Assembly: GCA_001873635.1 (NCBI GenBank)
Contig: MNZK01000096.1
Span: 16,744-74,472, forward strand
From: Porphyromonadaceae bacterium CG2_30_38_12
Lineage (GTDB): Bacteria; Bacteroidota; Bacteroidia; Bacteroidales; Paludibacteraceae
DNA: 57,729 nt
Reading direction: 5' to 3'
Part shown: one piece after another, positions 18,646 to 28,091 of the stretch
Layout of the letters: every line of letters starts with the position of its first letter
How positions within the stretch are numbered: position 1 is the first letter of the stretch
Translations under genes and position numbers: made by a program
Notes under the pieces: generated by a model
Seen by the model: only the letters and a program-made list of their open reading frames with translations
Database searches by the model: none
What the model was told of the DNA's origin: nothing

Positions 18646-19251
18646 ATGGCAAGATATATTGGACCAAAATCAAGAATTGCTCGTAAATTTGGTGAAGCTA
18701 TTTTCGGACCTGACAAGGTTCTAGCTAAAAAGAATTATCCTCCTGGACAACACGGACAGGGTCGTCGCAAAAAAACATCTGAGTATGGTATTCAGCTTCG
18801 TGAAAAACAAAAAGCAAAATACACCTATGGTGTTTTAGAAAAGCAATTTCGCAATTTATACGAAAAAGCGCAACGTACCAAAGGGGTTACAGGTGAAGTA
18901 TTGTTACAGTTTTTAGAATCACGTTTAGATAACATCGTTTATCGTTTAGGTTTTGCACCTACTCGTGCCGGTGCACGTCAGTTAGTTAGTCATAACCACA
19001 TAACTGTTGATGGTAAAGTGGTGAATATTGCTTCCTATCATGTTCGTGCAGGTCAAGTTATTGCAGTTCGCGAAAAAGATAAATCGATGGAAGTTATTGC
19101 GGCATCACTTAGCGGCTTTAACCACACTAAATATCCTTGGATTGAATACAATGCTGCTTCGTTGTCGGGTGTATATTTACACATACCTGAACGTGAGGAT
19201 ATTCCTGAAAACATTAAAGAACAATTAATCGTTGAGTTGTACTCTAAATAA
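18646..19251 (+). CDS. rpsD: 30S ribosomal protein S4
   Basis: S4 nucleates 30S assembly. The 201-residue product starts [20 protein letters not shown], carries [20 protein letters not shown], and has the S4 RNA-binding domain [20 protein letters not shown] with [15 protein letters not shown]. Lack of Cys in the N-terminus marks the zinc-free type. It lies 11 bases from rpoA. Confidence 0.98.
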   Translation: MARYIGPKSRIARKFGEAIFGPDKVLAKKNYPPGQHGQGRRKKTSEYGIQLREKQKAKYTYGVLEKQFRNLYEKAQRTKGVTGEVLLQFLESRLDNIVYRLGFAPTRAGARQLVSHNHITVDGKVVNIASYHVRAGQVIAVREKDKSMEVIAASLSGFNHTKYPWIEYNAASLSGVYLHIPEREDIPENIKEQLIVELYSK

Positions 19252-19262
19252 TAAGTAAAACC

Positions 19263-20255
19263 ATGGCTATATTAGCATTTCAAAAGCCTGAAAAGGTGAT
19301 TATGTTGGAGGCTGACGCATTTCAAGGTAAGTTTGAATTCCGTCCCTTAGAACCTGGTTACGGTATTACTATTGGTAATGCTTTGCGTCGTATCCTTTTG
19401 TCTTCGTTAGAAGGGTTTGCAATTACCTCCATTAAAATAGCTGGTGTTGATCACGAATACTCCACTATACCTGGAGTAATTGATGATGTAACAAACATTA
19501 TTTTAAATCTGAAACAAGTTCGTTTCAAACAAATTGTTGAGGATATTGATTCTGAAAAAGTTACGATAAATGTTACAGGTGTTACCGAATTTAAAGCTGG
19601 TGATATAGGTAAGTATTTTACTGGTTTTGAGGTCTTGAACCCTCAATTGGTAATATGCGAAATTGACGCGTCAGCTAATTTTCAGATAGATATAGTTGTT
19701 AATAAAGGTCGCGGTTATTCGCCTTCGGAGGAAAATAAGATTGCTAATGGTGAGATTGGTATTATCCCAATCGATGCTATTTTTACGCCGATTCGAAATG
19801 TTAAGTACACCATCGAAAATTTTCGTGTAGAGCAAGTAACTGATTACGAAAAATTGGTGATTGAGATTAGCACCGATGGCTCTATACATCCCAAAGATGC
19901 ACTTCGGGAGGCTGCTAAAATTCTTATCCATCACTTTATGCTTTTTAGCGACGAAAAAATATCGGTAGAAATTGTAGAAGGAGAAGAACCAGACGAATTT
20001 GATGAAGAAATTTTACACATGCGCCAGTTATTAAAAACAAAATTGACAGAAGTTGACCTTTCGGTGCGTGCACTGAATTGTTTGAAAGCTGCCGATGTTG
20101 AAACAATTGGCGAATTGGCTGGTTTCCACAAACACGATTTGTTGAAATTCCGCAATTTTGGTAAAAAATCGCTCACCGAATTGGAGGAAAAATTAGAAAG
20201 CCTTAATCTGTCTTTCGGAATGGATCTTGCAAAGTATAAATTAGATAAAGAGTAA
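19263..20255 (+). CDS. rpoA: RNA polymerase alpha subunit
   Basis: Alpha dimerises to seed core RNA polymerase, and its C-terminal domain contacts activators and UP elements. The 330-residue product has the N-terminal [20 protein letters not shown] motif. Its C-terminal domain includes [20 protein letters not shown] and [20 protein letters not shown]. Full length; placed between rpsD and rplQ as usual. Confidence 0.98.
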   Translation: MAILAFQKPEKVIMLEADAFQGKFEFRPLEPGYGITIGNALRRILLSSLEGFAITSIKIAGVDHEYSTIPGVIDDVTNIILNLKQVRFKQIVEDIDSEKVTINVTGVTEFKAGDIGKYFTGFEVLNPQLVICEIDASANFQIDIVVNKGRGYSPSEENKIANGEIGIIPIDAIFTPIRNVKYTIENFRVEQVTDYEKLVIEISTDGSIHPKDALREAAKILIHHFMLFSDEKISVEIVEGEEPDEFDEEILHMRQLLKTKLTEVDLSVRALNCLKAADVETIGELAGFHKHDLLKFRNFGKKSLTELEEKLESLNLSFGMDLAKYKLDKE

Positions 20256-20259
20256 AGAA

Positions 20260-20769
20260 ATGAGACATAATAAAAAATTCAATCATTTAGGTCGTAAAAC
20301 TGCGCATAGAAAATCAATGCTTGCCAATATGGCTATCTCTCTTATTCAGTATAAGAGAATTGCAACTACTTTGGCTAAAGCAAAAGCGCTGCGTGTATAT
20401 GTAGAGCCATTGCTCAATAGAGCTAAAGACGACAGCACCAATTCGCGCCGTGTAGTGTTTGCAAATTTGCAAAACAAAGAAGCTATCACTGAGCTATTTC
20501 AAAATATTTCGCAAAAAATAGCTAACCGTCCAGGTGGTTACACACGTATCTTACGCACTGGCTTTCGCCAAGGTGATAATGCTGAAATGTGTATCATTGA
20601 GTTAGTTGATTATAATGAAAACATGCTCAAAGAAAAGGCTACCAAAAAAGCTTCTCGTACGCGTCGTTCCAGTGCGGCTAAGAAAGCTGAAACAGTCGAG
20701 GCAGAACCTGTTGCTGAAGTTGCCAAGGCACCTGCTCAAGACGAAGCTGTTGCACCTTCTGCAGAGTAA
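20260..20769 (+). CDS. rplQ: 50S ribosomal protein L17
   Basis: L17 lies by the tunnel exit. The core matches from [20 protein letters not shown] through [20 protein letters not shown]. At 169 residues it exceeds the usual ~120-130 because of a low-complexity Ala/Lys/Glu/Pro tail, typical of Bacteroidota. It is the last gene of the block and is followed by a strong terminator. Confidence 0.98.
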   Translation: MRHNKKFNHLGRKTAHRKSMLANMAISLIQYKRIATTLAKAKALRVYVEPLLNRAKDDSTNSRRVVFANLQNKEAITELFQNISQKIANRPGGYTRILRTGFRQGDNAEMCIIELVDYNENMLKEKATKKASRTRRSSAAKKAETVEAEPVAEVAKAPAQDEAVAPSAE

Positions 20770-20795
20770 TTTTTTGGTAAAATCAATTAAAAAAA

Positions 20796-20828
20796 AGCGA
20801 AATTCTTTACGAATTTCGCTTTTTTTTT
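20796..20828 (+). terminator. Intrinsic terminator after rplQ
   Basis: AGCGAAATTC (20796-20805) pairs perfectly with GAATTTCGCT (20811-20820) over a 5-base loop and is followed by eight T. The A-run on the left could make it work in both directions. It marks the end of the ribosomal protein block. Confidence 0.9.
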
Positions 20829-20943
20829 GAAATTTATATTTCAGCATATCAAACAAACTGCTTACATAATATGTTTTTATGAAGAATGCAATATCAATTG
20901 TTTCAGTTAGCATTTGCTTACTATTTACTTTATTTTGCCTAAT

Positions 20944-21483
20944 ATGATAAAAGCCTACGAGATTATTGAAAAGTATTATCCTAAAGATTCGGATGTTTAT
21001 TATATATTGCTTATTCACAGCGAACAAGTGAAAGATAAAGCTATCGAAATAGCTAATCTAAACCCTGATTTACAGTTGGATAGAAATTTTCTAATTGAAG
21101 CAAGTTTACTACACGATATAGGTATTTTTTTATGTAACGCTCCCCGCATTCACTGTACGGGTAATAGGCCTTACATAGAACATGGTTATTTGGGAGCTGA
21201 ATTGCTACGTGGTTTGGGGCTTCAAAAGCATGCACGCGTTTGCGAACGCCACACGGGGACTGGCATTAGTAAAGATCTTATTGAGAAAAATAAATTGCAA
21301 ATACCTGCTATGAATTACTTTCCCGAAACCTTGGAAGAACAAGTAATTTGTTTTGCTGATAAATTTTATTCTAAAACAAGACTGCATGAGCCCAATAGCA
21401 TTGAACATATACGCAAAGACTTGGCTCGTTATGGCGAATCTCAGGTTGCTAAATTTGATGCCTGGAACCAGAAATTTAGTTGA
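20944..21483 (+). CDS. HD-domain phosphohydrolase
   Basis: This 179-residue protein has HD-domain metal-binding motifs: a His in LLIHSEQVKDKA, HD in ASLLHDIGIFL, and a distal Asp in QVICFADKFYSK. HD enzymes hydrolyse phosphate esters, often of nucleotides; the substrate here is not evident. An upstream ATG (20914) would add ten residues, but the ATG at 20944 (MIKAYEIIEKYYP) fits the family start better. The 3' end overlaps the convergent DUF3078 gene by eight bases. Confidence 0.85.
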   Translation: MIKAYEIIEKYYPKDSDVYYILLIHSEQVKDKAIEIANLNPDLQLDRNFLIEASLLHDIGIFLCNAPRIHCTGNRPYIEHGYLGAELLRGLGLQKHARVCERHTGTGISKDLIEKNKLQIPAMNYFPETLEEQVICFADKFYSKTRLHEPNSIEHIRKDLARYGESQVAKFDAWNQKFS

Positions 21484-22930
21484 TAAGTCGATAGGAGAAC
21501 CCAAAAGTAAGTAGTTGTTTAAATTGAAGCTTTGGTTTTTCGCCTGCTGCTAAAATAATTGTATCGTCGAAACGTGGATTTAGTATTATTCTTGTTGATA
21601 AAAATCGATTAACTCTAAAATTCCCAATTATTTCCCAATCAATTTCTACTTTTTTGTAGTTTGTGTAAAATGAGAATTTGGAATCAAAACTTAATTCTGA
21701 GGTAGGAGCTAAGTTTCCTTGTATGCGAAATGAGCTCCCTATTTCGCTCAATTTATGCTCGCCAATGGCAATGCCAAAAGCCTTTGGATTTACCAGATTA
21801 CTATTCAGAAAAATAAATTTGTATGACACAGGTGACACCATTACCGATAATGCCTTCTTGTATTTATAATCCATACCAGCACTAATGTTAACACGTATTG
21901 GGGTTAAAAAATCGGCTTTTCTTTCTTTGGAATTTATTGCTTTGTAATTGGCAAATAGGGGCGTAGAAAAATCGAATGCACTGGAATAAAAGAAAGCACC
22001 ACCAGCTTTAATACCTAATTTACTGTTAACTCTGAACACATCATCGTTGGTATTTAATAATCGCAACGTGTCGCCTGCCACTGTGTTAAACCCAGCTCTC
22101 CATTCCGCCGTATTTTCCCATTGTATTGTTTTTTTGTTGTCGAAGTTCAGTTTGGCATTTAATGTGCTTAATATAGCCATGTTATTGCTGCCTCCTTGAT
22201 GCCAATTGGGGGATACGTAATTTTCGGAAAATTGCAAATAAGCATTTGCTTTGGTCGTCCATGGGCTTAGTATAGGATGTGCATATGTTATCTTGGTGCC
22301 TTGTTTTACTTGCTGTTTGAAATCATCCATAAACTTGACCTTCTCGTTGAAATTAGCTTCAATAGTCTTGCTGCGAACGTCATCGAGTTTTGGTAGTTCA
22401 CTTTCTTGATATACAATAGATTGAGGCGAGTAGAGCACAATAGCACGAAAAGCTTGCTGCCGAAGGGTAAGTAAAAAATCTATTGAAGTATTTCGAGTGT
22501 TTTTCGTTGGTTCATTGCCAAAATACTTAGGCGTTTGTTTGTCTATTGCAAGGTTGTATTTCAGCAGGTTGTCCTTAAAGTTGAAAGGGAAAGTTTGTTT
22601 TCGTAGCACTAATGGTAAAAACAAAAAATTGTTTTTAGAAAATAATGTTTCTGTTTTTATCACTGGCATATTTTTTACTATCAAATCAATTTCTTGTCGA
22701 AGTGCATTGATATTTGGGATTATAAGTGTATCTTTAACCTCAGGTATGGAATCTTTTACTTGGTTTGCAACGGTTCTTATTTGAAATGGTGTGTGAATTA
22801 AACTGTCTAAGGCTGCTTGTAAATCAATGAGTTGATAGCGCTCTGATTCCAGGCTATCGCTTGGTTGAATAGTCGCGTAAGCAAAATTGAAACTTATAAC
22901 TGCGAATAAAAGATATAGGAAGATACGCAT
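21476..22930 (-). CDS. DUF3078 outer-membrane-type protein
   Basis: The 484-residue product starts MRIFLYLLFAVISFNFAYA, a signal peptide, and its C-terminal half contains alternating beta-strand segments such as NWHQGGSNNMAILSTLNAKL and IQWENTAEWRAGF. This matches DUF3078, a Bacteroidota family thought to be outer-membrane beta-barrels. Function is unknown. An in-frame ATG seven codons upstream exists, but the signal peptide favours 22930. It faces the HD gene, with an eight-base 3' overlap. Confidence 0.75.
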   Translation of the reverse strand: MRIFLYLLFAVISFNFAYATIQPSDSLESERYQLIDLQAALDSLIHTPFQIRTVANQVKDSIPEVKDTLIIPNINALRQEIDLIVKNMPVIKTETLFSKNNFLFLPLVLRKQTFPFNFKDNLLKYNLAIDKQTPKYFGNEPTKNTRNTSIDFLLTLRQQAFRAIVLYSPQSIVYQESELPKLDDVRSKTIEANFNEKVKFMDDFKQQVKQGTKITYAHPILSPWTTKANAYLQFSENYVSPNWHQGGSNNMAILSTLNAKLNFDNKKTIQWENTAEWRAGFNTVAGDTLRLLNTNDDVFRVNSKLGIKAGGAFFYSSAFDFSTPLFANYKAINSKERKADFLTPIRVNISAGMDYKYKKALSVMVSPVSYKFIFLNSNLVNPKAFGIAIGEHKLSEIGSSFRIQGNLAPTSELSFDSKFSFYTNYKKVEIDWEIIGNFRVNRFLSTRIILNPRFDDTIILAAGEKPKLQFKQLLTFGFSYRLIN

Positions 22931-23054
22931 AAAGAGTATATTGTTTGACAATTAAAGCGGACAATACGTTCAGTTGCAAACCGCCAAAGCTCTTAGAGAA
23001 TCAAATTTCGTGCCAATAGCTAATTTGTAGAATGGACTAAAATTAATCGCAAAC

Positions 23055-23270
23055 TCAATCGAAATCAAAAAGGGTTGGGTGATCGGATTCAAGCTTTTTT
23101 ATGACGGTTATCATCAACGATTCACGAATTAATTTTGCTTTGTTTGTGATTTTGTATTTAGATAGATAGCGTTTCAAAGCTTTATTCTCTTCCTCATTCA
23201 GTAAAAAAGTATAGAGGTGGATACGTTTGCTTTTGGTTTTTCGGAGGGTTACTTTGGCTTTCTTGGTCAT
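23055..23270 (-). CDS. Small basic conserved-type protein
   Basis: A 71-residue basic protein beginning MTKKAKVTLRKTKSKRIHLY. The pattern of a short strand followed by two helices (NEEENKALKRYLSKYKITN, then KAKLIRESL) is reminiscent of ribbon-helix-helix DNA binders, but the match is weak. A perfect -7 element (23285-23292, minus strand) lies 15 bases upstream, which supports it being a real gene. It is divergent from galK; a regulatory link is speculative. Confidence 0.55.
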   Translation of the reverse strand: MTKKAKVTLRKTKSKRIHLYTFLLNEEENKALKRYLSKYKITNKAKLIRESLMITVIKKLESDHPTLFDFD

Positions 23271-23284
23271 AAGGTGTTTTTTTG

Positions 23285-23292
23285 CAAAAGTA
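23285..23292 (-). promoter_or_regulatory. -7 element of the small minus-strand gene
   Basis: Reads TACTTTTG on the minus strand, 15 bases before the ATG at 23270. The -33 region is weak (CTTTAAA). Confidence 0.45.
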
Positions 23293-23398
23293 ATATTATC
23301 TATTTAATTTTAAAGTATTTAAAATAAATTTTTCAATATGAAATCCATTATAATTATAAACTCGTTAGCTTACAGTGAAAAAAAACTGTTAAACAACA

Positions 23399-23406
23399 TA
23401 CTTTTG
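23399..23406 (+). promoter_or_regulatory. -7 element of the galK-galM operon
   Basis: TACTTTTG lies 74 bases before the galK ATG. A second, less perfect TATTTTG lies about 35 bases further down. No clear -33 TTG was found. Confidence 0.45.
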
Positions 23407-23479
23407 CAATCAATGGAAACGATATTTTTTTGTTATTTTGCAAGTCAATTAGTAATCAAACATTTTATAATATAAAAAT

Positions 23480-24637
23480 ATGACAGTAGAAGAGTTAAAA
23501 GTAGCTTTTGCAACTACCTATGGTAAAAATGCCGATTCAGTTTATTTTTCACCTGGAAGGGTAAACCTCATCGGTGAACACACCGATTACAATGGTGGGT
23601 CAGTTTTTCCTTGTGCATTGAGTTTTGGAACTTACCTCCTTTTGGCAAAAAACGAAGACAAAGTTATAAATTTCAAGTCTTTAAATCAGCCTGAAATTAT
23701 TTCATTGGGATTTGATAAATTGACAACACCTTTAGACAAATCGTGGGTAAATTATCCATTAGGCGTTATCGCACAATTTGTGAAACGCGGGGTGGCTATC
23801 ACGCAAGGTTTCGATATTTTAATATGGGGTAATGTGCCTAATGGTGCTGGTCTTTCGTCGTCAGCAGCATTGGAAGTGGTAACTGCCTATGCCTTTAACG
23901 ACCAATTAGGAACAGCTTATAATCGCACGGTGTTGGCTCAAATCGGACAAAAATCCGAGCATGAATTTGCATTGGTTAATTGTGGTATAATGGACCAATT
24001 TGCTTCTGCTAACGGAGCTAAAGATCACGCCATTCATTTGAATTGCGACACATTGGAATTTGAATTAGTTCCTGTGAAATTAGAGGGCATCAAGATTTTG
24101 ATTTCGAATACGCATAGCCCTCATAAATTGGATTCTGGTGCTTACAATCAGCGTGTAGCCGAATGTCAATTAGCTGTTAAACAACTCAATACGGTTCGTC
24201 CTATTAAGTATTTAGCTGAACTTACCGAAGCTGAATTTAAGAGTATTGAATCTGCAATCACCGATCCTGTTGCCCGCAAGCGTGCGCGCCACGTTGTGGG
24301 TGAAGTACAGCGTACAAGCGATGCTGTGAAGGCTCTCAAAGCTGGCAATATCAAACTTTTTGGTCAATTAATGAATGCTTCACATGTGTCGCTACGCGAT
24401 GATTATGAAGTTACCGGACCAGAGTTGGATTGTATGACTGAAGAAGCATGGAAAATTGATGGTGTGATAGGTTCTCGCATGACAGGGGGTGGCTTTGGTG
24501 GTTGCACCGTGTCCTTGGTGAAAGAGGAGGCTATTGATAACTTTATCAAACAAGTGGGTGCTGCTTATGAAGCCAAAATTGGTATTAAACCCGAATTTTA
24601 TGTTGCCGAAATAGGCGATGGGGCTTGCAAACTATAA
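23480..24637 (+). CDS. galK: Galactokinase
   Basis: GalK phosphorylates galactose at C1 in the Leloir pathway. The 385-residue GHMP kinase carries FSPGRVNLIGEHTDYNGGSV (galactokinase signature), GAGLSSSAALEV (ATP loop) and MTGGGFGGCTVSL (third GHMP motif). It is followed four bases later by galM, so the two form an operon. A galactose transporter is not in this window. Confidence 0.97.
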   Translation: MTVEELKVAFATTYGKNADSVYFSPGRVNLIGEHTDYNGGSVFPCALSFGTYLLLAKNEDKVINFKSLNQPEIISLGFDKLTTPLDKSWVNYPLGVIAQFVKRGVAITQGFDILIWGNVPNGAGLSSSAALEVVTAYAFNDQLGTAYNRTVLAQIGQKSEHEFALVNCGIMDQFASANGAKDHAIHLNCDTLEFELVPVKLEGIKILISNTHSPHKLDSGAYNQRVAECQLAVKQLNTVRPIKYLAELTEAEFKSIESAITDPVARKRARHVVGEVQRTSDAVKALKAGNIKLFGQLMNASHVSLRDDYEVTGPELDCMTEEAWKIDGVIGSRMTGGGFGGCTVSLVKEEAIDNFIKQVGAAYEAKIGIKPEFYVAEIGDGACKL

Positions 24638-24641
24638 AAGT

Positions 24642-25682
24642 ATGAAAACTCCACAAGAAATTGAATCGGAATTGAACAGCATACCCGTATCGCTTTTTAC
24701 GCTTTACAATAAAAATGGTATGTCGGTAGACATTACAAATTTTGGTGCGAAAATAATTCGGCTTTTGGTGCCCGATAGAACGGGCTCGCTGGATGATGTG
24801 GTCTTAGGATTTGATACGCTTGCCGAGGTAATGGAGAAAGAAGAGTATTTCGGTGCCGTTTGTGGTCGTTTTGCAAACAGAATCAAAGATGGTCGCTTTA
24901 GCATTGATGGGAATTCTTATTCCTTAGCTATTAACAATGGTACAAATGCGTTGCATGGTGGGGTGGATGCTTTTAACACGAAAGTGTGGGCTGTGAAAAC
25001 AACTTCGCCACAGGAGTTAGTGTTGGAATTGTTTTCGCCCGATGGGGACGAAGGTTACCCTGGGAATTTAACTATTCGTTGCACTTATTCGCTGAGCGAT
25101 GTCAATGAATTTTCCATTCATTACGAAGCAACTACCGATAAAGCCACTGTGATAGGATTAACAAATCACTCTTATTTTAACCTTAAAGGGGCTGGAAAAG
25201 GAACAATTAAAAATCATTTATTGCAAATAAATGCCGATTTCTATACTGTTTTGGATGAATCGTTCGCATTGACTGGTGAAATTCTTCCGGTTGCAGCAAC
25301 TGCATTTGACTTCCGAACACCTGTTGAAATTGGAACTCGCATAGACCATCAGGTATTTGTACCCGGCTGGGGCATAGATAATAATTGGTGCATTCGTAAG
25401 GAACAAATGGGCGATTGTAGTTTAGCTGCCATTTTATACGAACCTACAACAGGTCGTAAAATGGAAGTGCTCACCACACAGCCTGGCGTTCAAATTTACA
25501 CAGGTAATTGGATTGAGAAACAAATTGGCAAAGCAGGAAAAACTTACGATCGTCAGGATGCCGTTTGTCTCGAAACACAAGGCTTTCCTAATTCTCCCAA
25601 CGTGGCTCATTTCCCAAGTTCTTTGCTTCGTCCGGGTGAAAAATATGACGAAAGATGCATCTACAAATTTAGTGTGGAATAA
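24642..25682 (+). CDS. galM: Aldose 1-epimerase (mutarotase)
   Basis: GalM interconverts alpha and beta galactose to feed GalK. The 346-residue product carries the His of ALHGGVDAFNTKVW, the His of LTNHSYFNLKG and the catalytic Glu of CLETQGFPNSPN. The ORF is open from 24618, inside galK, but the ATG at 24642, four bases after the galK stop, is the sensible start. Confidence 0.95.
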   Translation: MKTPQEIESELNSIPVSLFTLYNKNGMSVDITNFGAKIIRLLVPDRTGSLDDVVLGFDTLAEVMEKEEYFGAVCGRFANRIKDGRFSIDGNSYSLAINNGTNALHGGVDAFNTKVWAVKTTSPQELVLELFSPDGDEGYPGNLTIRCTYSLSDVNEFSIHYEATTDKATVIGLTNHSYFNLKGAGKGTIKNHLLQINADFYTVLDESFALTGEILPVAATAFDFRTPVEIGTRIDHQVFVPGWGIDNNWCIRKEQMGDCSLAAILYEPTTGRKMEVLTTQPGVQIYTGNWIEKQIGKAGKTYDRQDAVCLETQGFPNSPNVAHFPSSLLRPGEKYDERCIYKFSVE

Positions 25683-25739
25683 TTTGAATGCACCGATAAA
25701 CGACTTGGTGATTGATTTTCTTTTTTTGCTAAAAAACTG

Positions 25740-25747
25740 TATCTTTG
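25740..25747 (+). promoter_or_regulatory. -7 element of the mlaE-mlaF-xth operon
   Basis: TATCTTTG, an exact TAnnTTTG match, lies 54 bases before the mlaE ATG. TTG candidates at 25705 and 25712 are at longer than ideal spacing. Confidence 0.5.
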
Positions 25748-25801
25748 CATTTCTAAGAAAAAAACGATATTGTTAATTTTTTCATTTTTAGAATACAAAA
25801 T

Positions 25802-26542
25802 ATGAATATTTTTCAGGATACAGGTAAATATGCTTTACTCATGCGCCGCGTGTTGGTTCAACCTGACCGTTGGCGCATGTTTTTTCGTCAATTCCCTAAG
25901 GAATTAGAAAAATTAGGGTTAGAGTCCTTACCCATAGTGATTATTATTTCGGTTTTTATTGGGGCTATTATGACCATACAAACCAAACTAAACACGGAAA
26001 ATCCGCTTTTACCCACTTATAGCACTGGTTTAGTAACACGCGATACCTTGTTGCTCGAGTTTTCATCCACCATTCTGTGTTTGATTTTAGCCGGAAAAAT
26101 TGGGTCGAACATTGCTTCTGAAATTGGCACAATGCGTATTACTGAGCAAATTGATGCATTTGAAATTATGGGAGTGAACTCTGCAAACTACCTCATATTA
26201 CCCAAAATTGTAGCCTTTGTTTGTATGATGCCATTTTTGGTTATTTTCAGCATGGGTGTTGGGCTTTTTGGTGGCTATTTGGTTGGCGTTTTTACTAATA
26301 TTATAACCACAGCCGATTATTTAGTGGGAATTCAGTATGCATTTGTGCCCTATTATGTTTTTTATTCTATCGTAAAATCAGTTGTTTTTGCTTTTTTGAT
26401 TTCTTCAGTAGCAGCTTTTTATGGCTACTATGCTTACGGAGGTGCACTCGATGTGGGTAAGGCAAGTACCAATGCAGTAGTAAACAGTAGCATTCTAATT
26501 TTGTTTTTTAACTTATTGATTACGAACTTAATGCTTAATTAA
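25802..26542 (+). CDS. MlaE-family lipid ABC transporter permease
   Basis: MlaE permeases move phospholipids between inner and outer membrane together with an ATPase and MCE-domain proteins. The 246-residue product has about five hydrophobic segments and the MlaE core GKIGSNIASEIGTMRITEQI with DAFEIMGVNSANYL. It is followed by its ATPase five bases later. The MCE partner is not in the window. Confidence 0.92.
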   Translation: MNIFQDTGKYALLMRRVLVQPDRWRMFFRQFPKELEKLGLESLPIVIIISVFIGAIMTIQTKLNTENPLLPTYSTGLVTRDTLLLEFSSTILCLILAGKIGSNIASEIGTMRITEQIDAFEIMGVNSANYLILPKIVAFVCMMPFLVIFSMGVGLFGGYLVGVFTNIITTADYLVGIQYAFVPYYVFYSIVKSVVFAFLISSVAAFYGYYAYGGALDVGKASTNAVVNSSILILFFNLLITNLMLN

Positions 26543-26546
26543 CGCG

Positions 26547-27305
26547 ATGATTGAAGTAAAAAACGTTGATAAGTCTTTTGATGGAAATCAGGTGCTAAAA
26601 AATGTATCCGCAGTTTTTCATACTGGAAAAACGAACATGATTATTGGCGCTAGTGGCTCAGGCAAAACCGTTTTGATGAAAAGCATTATTGGGTTGCATC
26701 ATATCGATAATGGAAAAATTGAGTACGATGGGCGTAACTTGCCCGATATGCTCATGGGTGATATTCGAATATTAAGACGTGAAGTTGGCATGCTTTTTCA
26801 GGGCTCTGCTTTATTCGATTCACTAACCGTGTTGGAAAATGTTATGTACCCGCTCGAAATGTTTTCGAACACAACCAAAGACGAAATAATTGAGCGCGCT
26901 CGATTTTGTTTGAAACATGTTGATTTACAGGAAAAAGCTTATCAATTAGCGCCATCCGAAATTAGCGGTGGCATGCAAAAAAGAGTTGCTATTGCACGCG
27001 CTATTGCTTTGCAGCCCAAATACTTATTTTGTGATGAGCCAAATTCGGGACTCGACCCCCAAACCTCACTTATAATTGATCGCCTCATACATGATATTAC
27101 CCGCGAATTCGACATTACGACCATTATCAATTCGCATGATATGAACTCGGTGATGGAAATTGGCGAGAATATTGTTTTTATTGAAAAAGGTGAAAATGCC
27201 TGGCAAGGTACGAAAGAAGATATTTTTGAGGTGGAGAACAAATCGTTGAATGATTTTGTTTTTGCTTCGGAACTCTACAAAAAAGTGAAAAAAGCAAACA
27301 AATGA
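26547..27305 (+). CDS. MlaF-family ABC transporter ATPase
   Basis: The 252-residue ATPase has Walker A GASGSGKT, signature [13 protein letters not shown] and Walker [14 protein letters not shown]. The variant SGGMQ signature is characteristic of the MlaF/Ttg2A group. It partners the MlaE permease upstream. Its stop TGA overlaps the start of xth (ATGA), so translation is probably coupled. Confidence 0.93.
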   Translation: MIEVKNVDKSFDGNQVLKNVSAVFHTGKTNMIIGASGSGKTVLMKSIIGLHHIDNGKIEYDGRNLPDMLMGDIRILRREVGMLFQGSALFDSLTVLENVMYPLEMFSNTTKDEIIERARFCLKHVDLQEKAYQLAPSEISGGMQKRVAIARAIALQPKYLFCDEPNSGLDPQTSLIIDRLIHDITREFDITTIINSHDMNSVMEIGENIVFIEKGENAWQGTKEDIFEVENKSLNDFVFASELYKKVKKANK

Positions 27306-28060
27306 AAATCATTTCGTATAATGTCAATGGCATTCGTGCCGCTCTTACTAAAGACTTTAAGGGTTGGTTACAATCAGAGAATCCGGATGTGCTCTGTTTG
27401 CAGGAAACAAAAGCGCAACCTGACCAAATAGATACCTTGCTTTTTGCTGAGATGGGTTATACATCGTATCTGCATTCGGCACAAAAAAAAGGATACAGTG
27501 GTGTGGCAATTCTTACCAAACAAGCACCTGATAATGTTGTAGTTGGTATGAATAATGCGCGATTTGATGCCGAAGGACGTGTCATTCGTGCAGATTTTGG
27601 TGATGTGTCGGTTATTAGCGTTTACATTCCATCGGGTTCGTCGGGTGATGAACGTCAAGCCTTCAAAATGGAATTTTTAGAAGCCTTTTTGCCTTTTTTA
27701 GTGGAACTTCGAAAAACGCGTCCCAACTTAGTTGTTTGTGGTGACTACAATATTTGCCACAAGCCTATTGATATTAACCATCCCGAACGACAAATAGGGG
27801 TTTCTGGCTTTCTACCTGTAGAGCGTGAATGGTTAGACCGCTTGGAAGCATCTGGCATGATAGATTCGTTCCGAATATTTGATCAAAGCGCCGAGAAGTA
27901 TAGCTGGTGGAGTTATCGTGGTGGTGCTCGTTTTCGCAATGCTGGCTGGCGCATAGATTATCATTGGGTGAGCGAAACACTACGGAGCAGGCTTCAAGCA
28001 GCTGCTATTTTAGCGGATGCTGTACACTCAGATCATTGTCCAGTAATGGTTGAAATTTAG
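27302..28060 (+). CDS. xth: Exodeoxyribonuclease III
   Basis: This is an AP endonuclease/3'-exonuclease of base excision repair. The 252-residue product carries the family motifs in order: [22 protein letters not shown] (catalytic Glu), [12 protein letters not shown] (Asp and Asn) and DHCPV (catalytic His). Its start overlaps mlaF by four bases. Confidence 0.95.
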   Translation: MKIISYNVNGIRAALTKDFKGWLQSENPDVLCLQETKAQPDQIDTLLFAEMGYTSYLHSAQKKGYSGVAILTKQAPDNVVVGMNNARFDAEGRVIRADFGDVSVISVYIPSGSSGDERQAFKMEFLEAFLPFLVELRKTRPNLVVCGDYNICHKPIDINHPERQIGVSGFLPVEREWLDRLEASGMIDSFRIFDQSAEKYSWWSYRGGARFRNAGWRIDYHWVSETLRSRLQAAAILADAVHSDHCPVMVEI

Positions 28061-28091
28061 TTGTTGCCCTACCTAAAACGTTGAAAATGAA

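Noticed and set aside
20602-21027. 141-codon minus-strand ORF across the rplQ terminator
   Set aside because: It overlaps the end of rplQ, the terminator and the start of the HD gene; Phe-rich low-complexity translation and no promoter.
25513-25776. 87-codon plus-strand ORF over the end of galM and the mlaE promoter
   Set aside because: It is an out-of-frame shadow of galM that runs into the promoter region.
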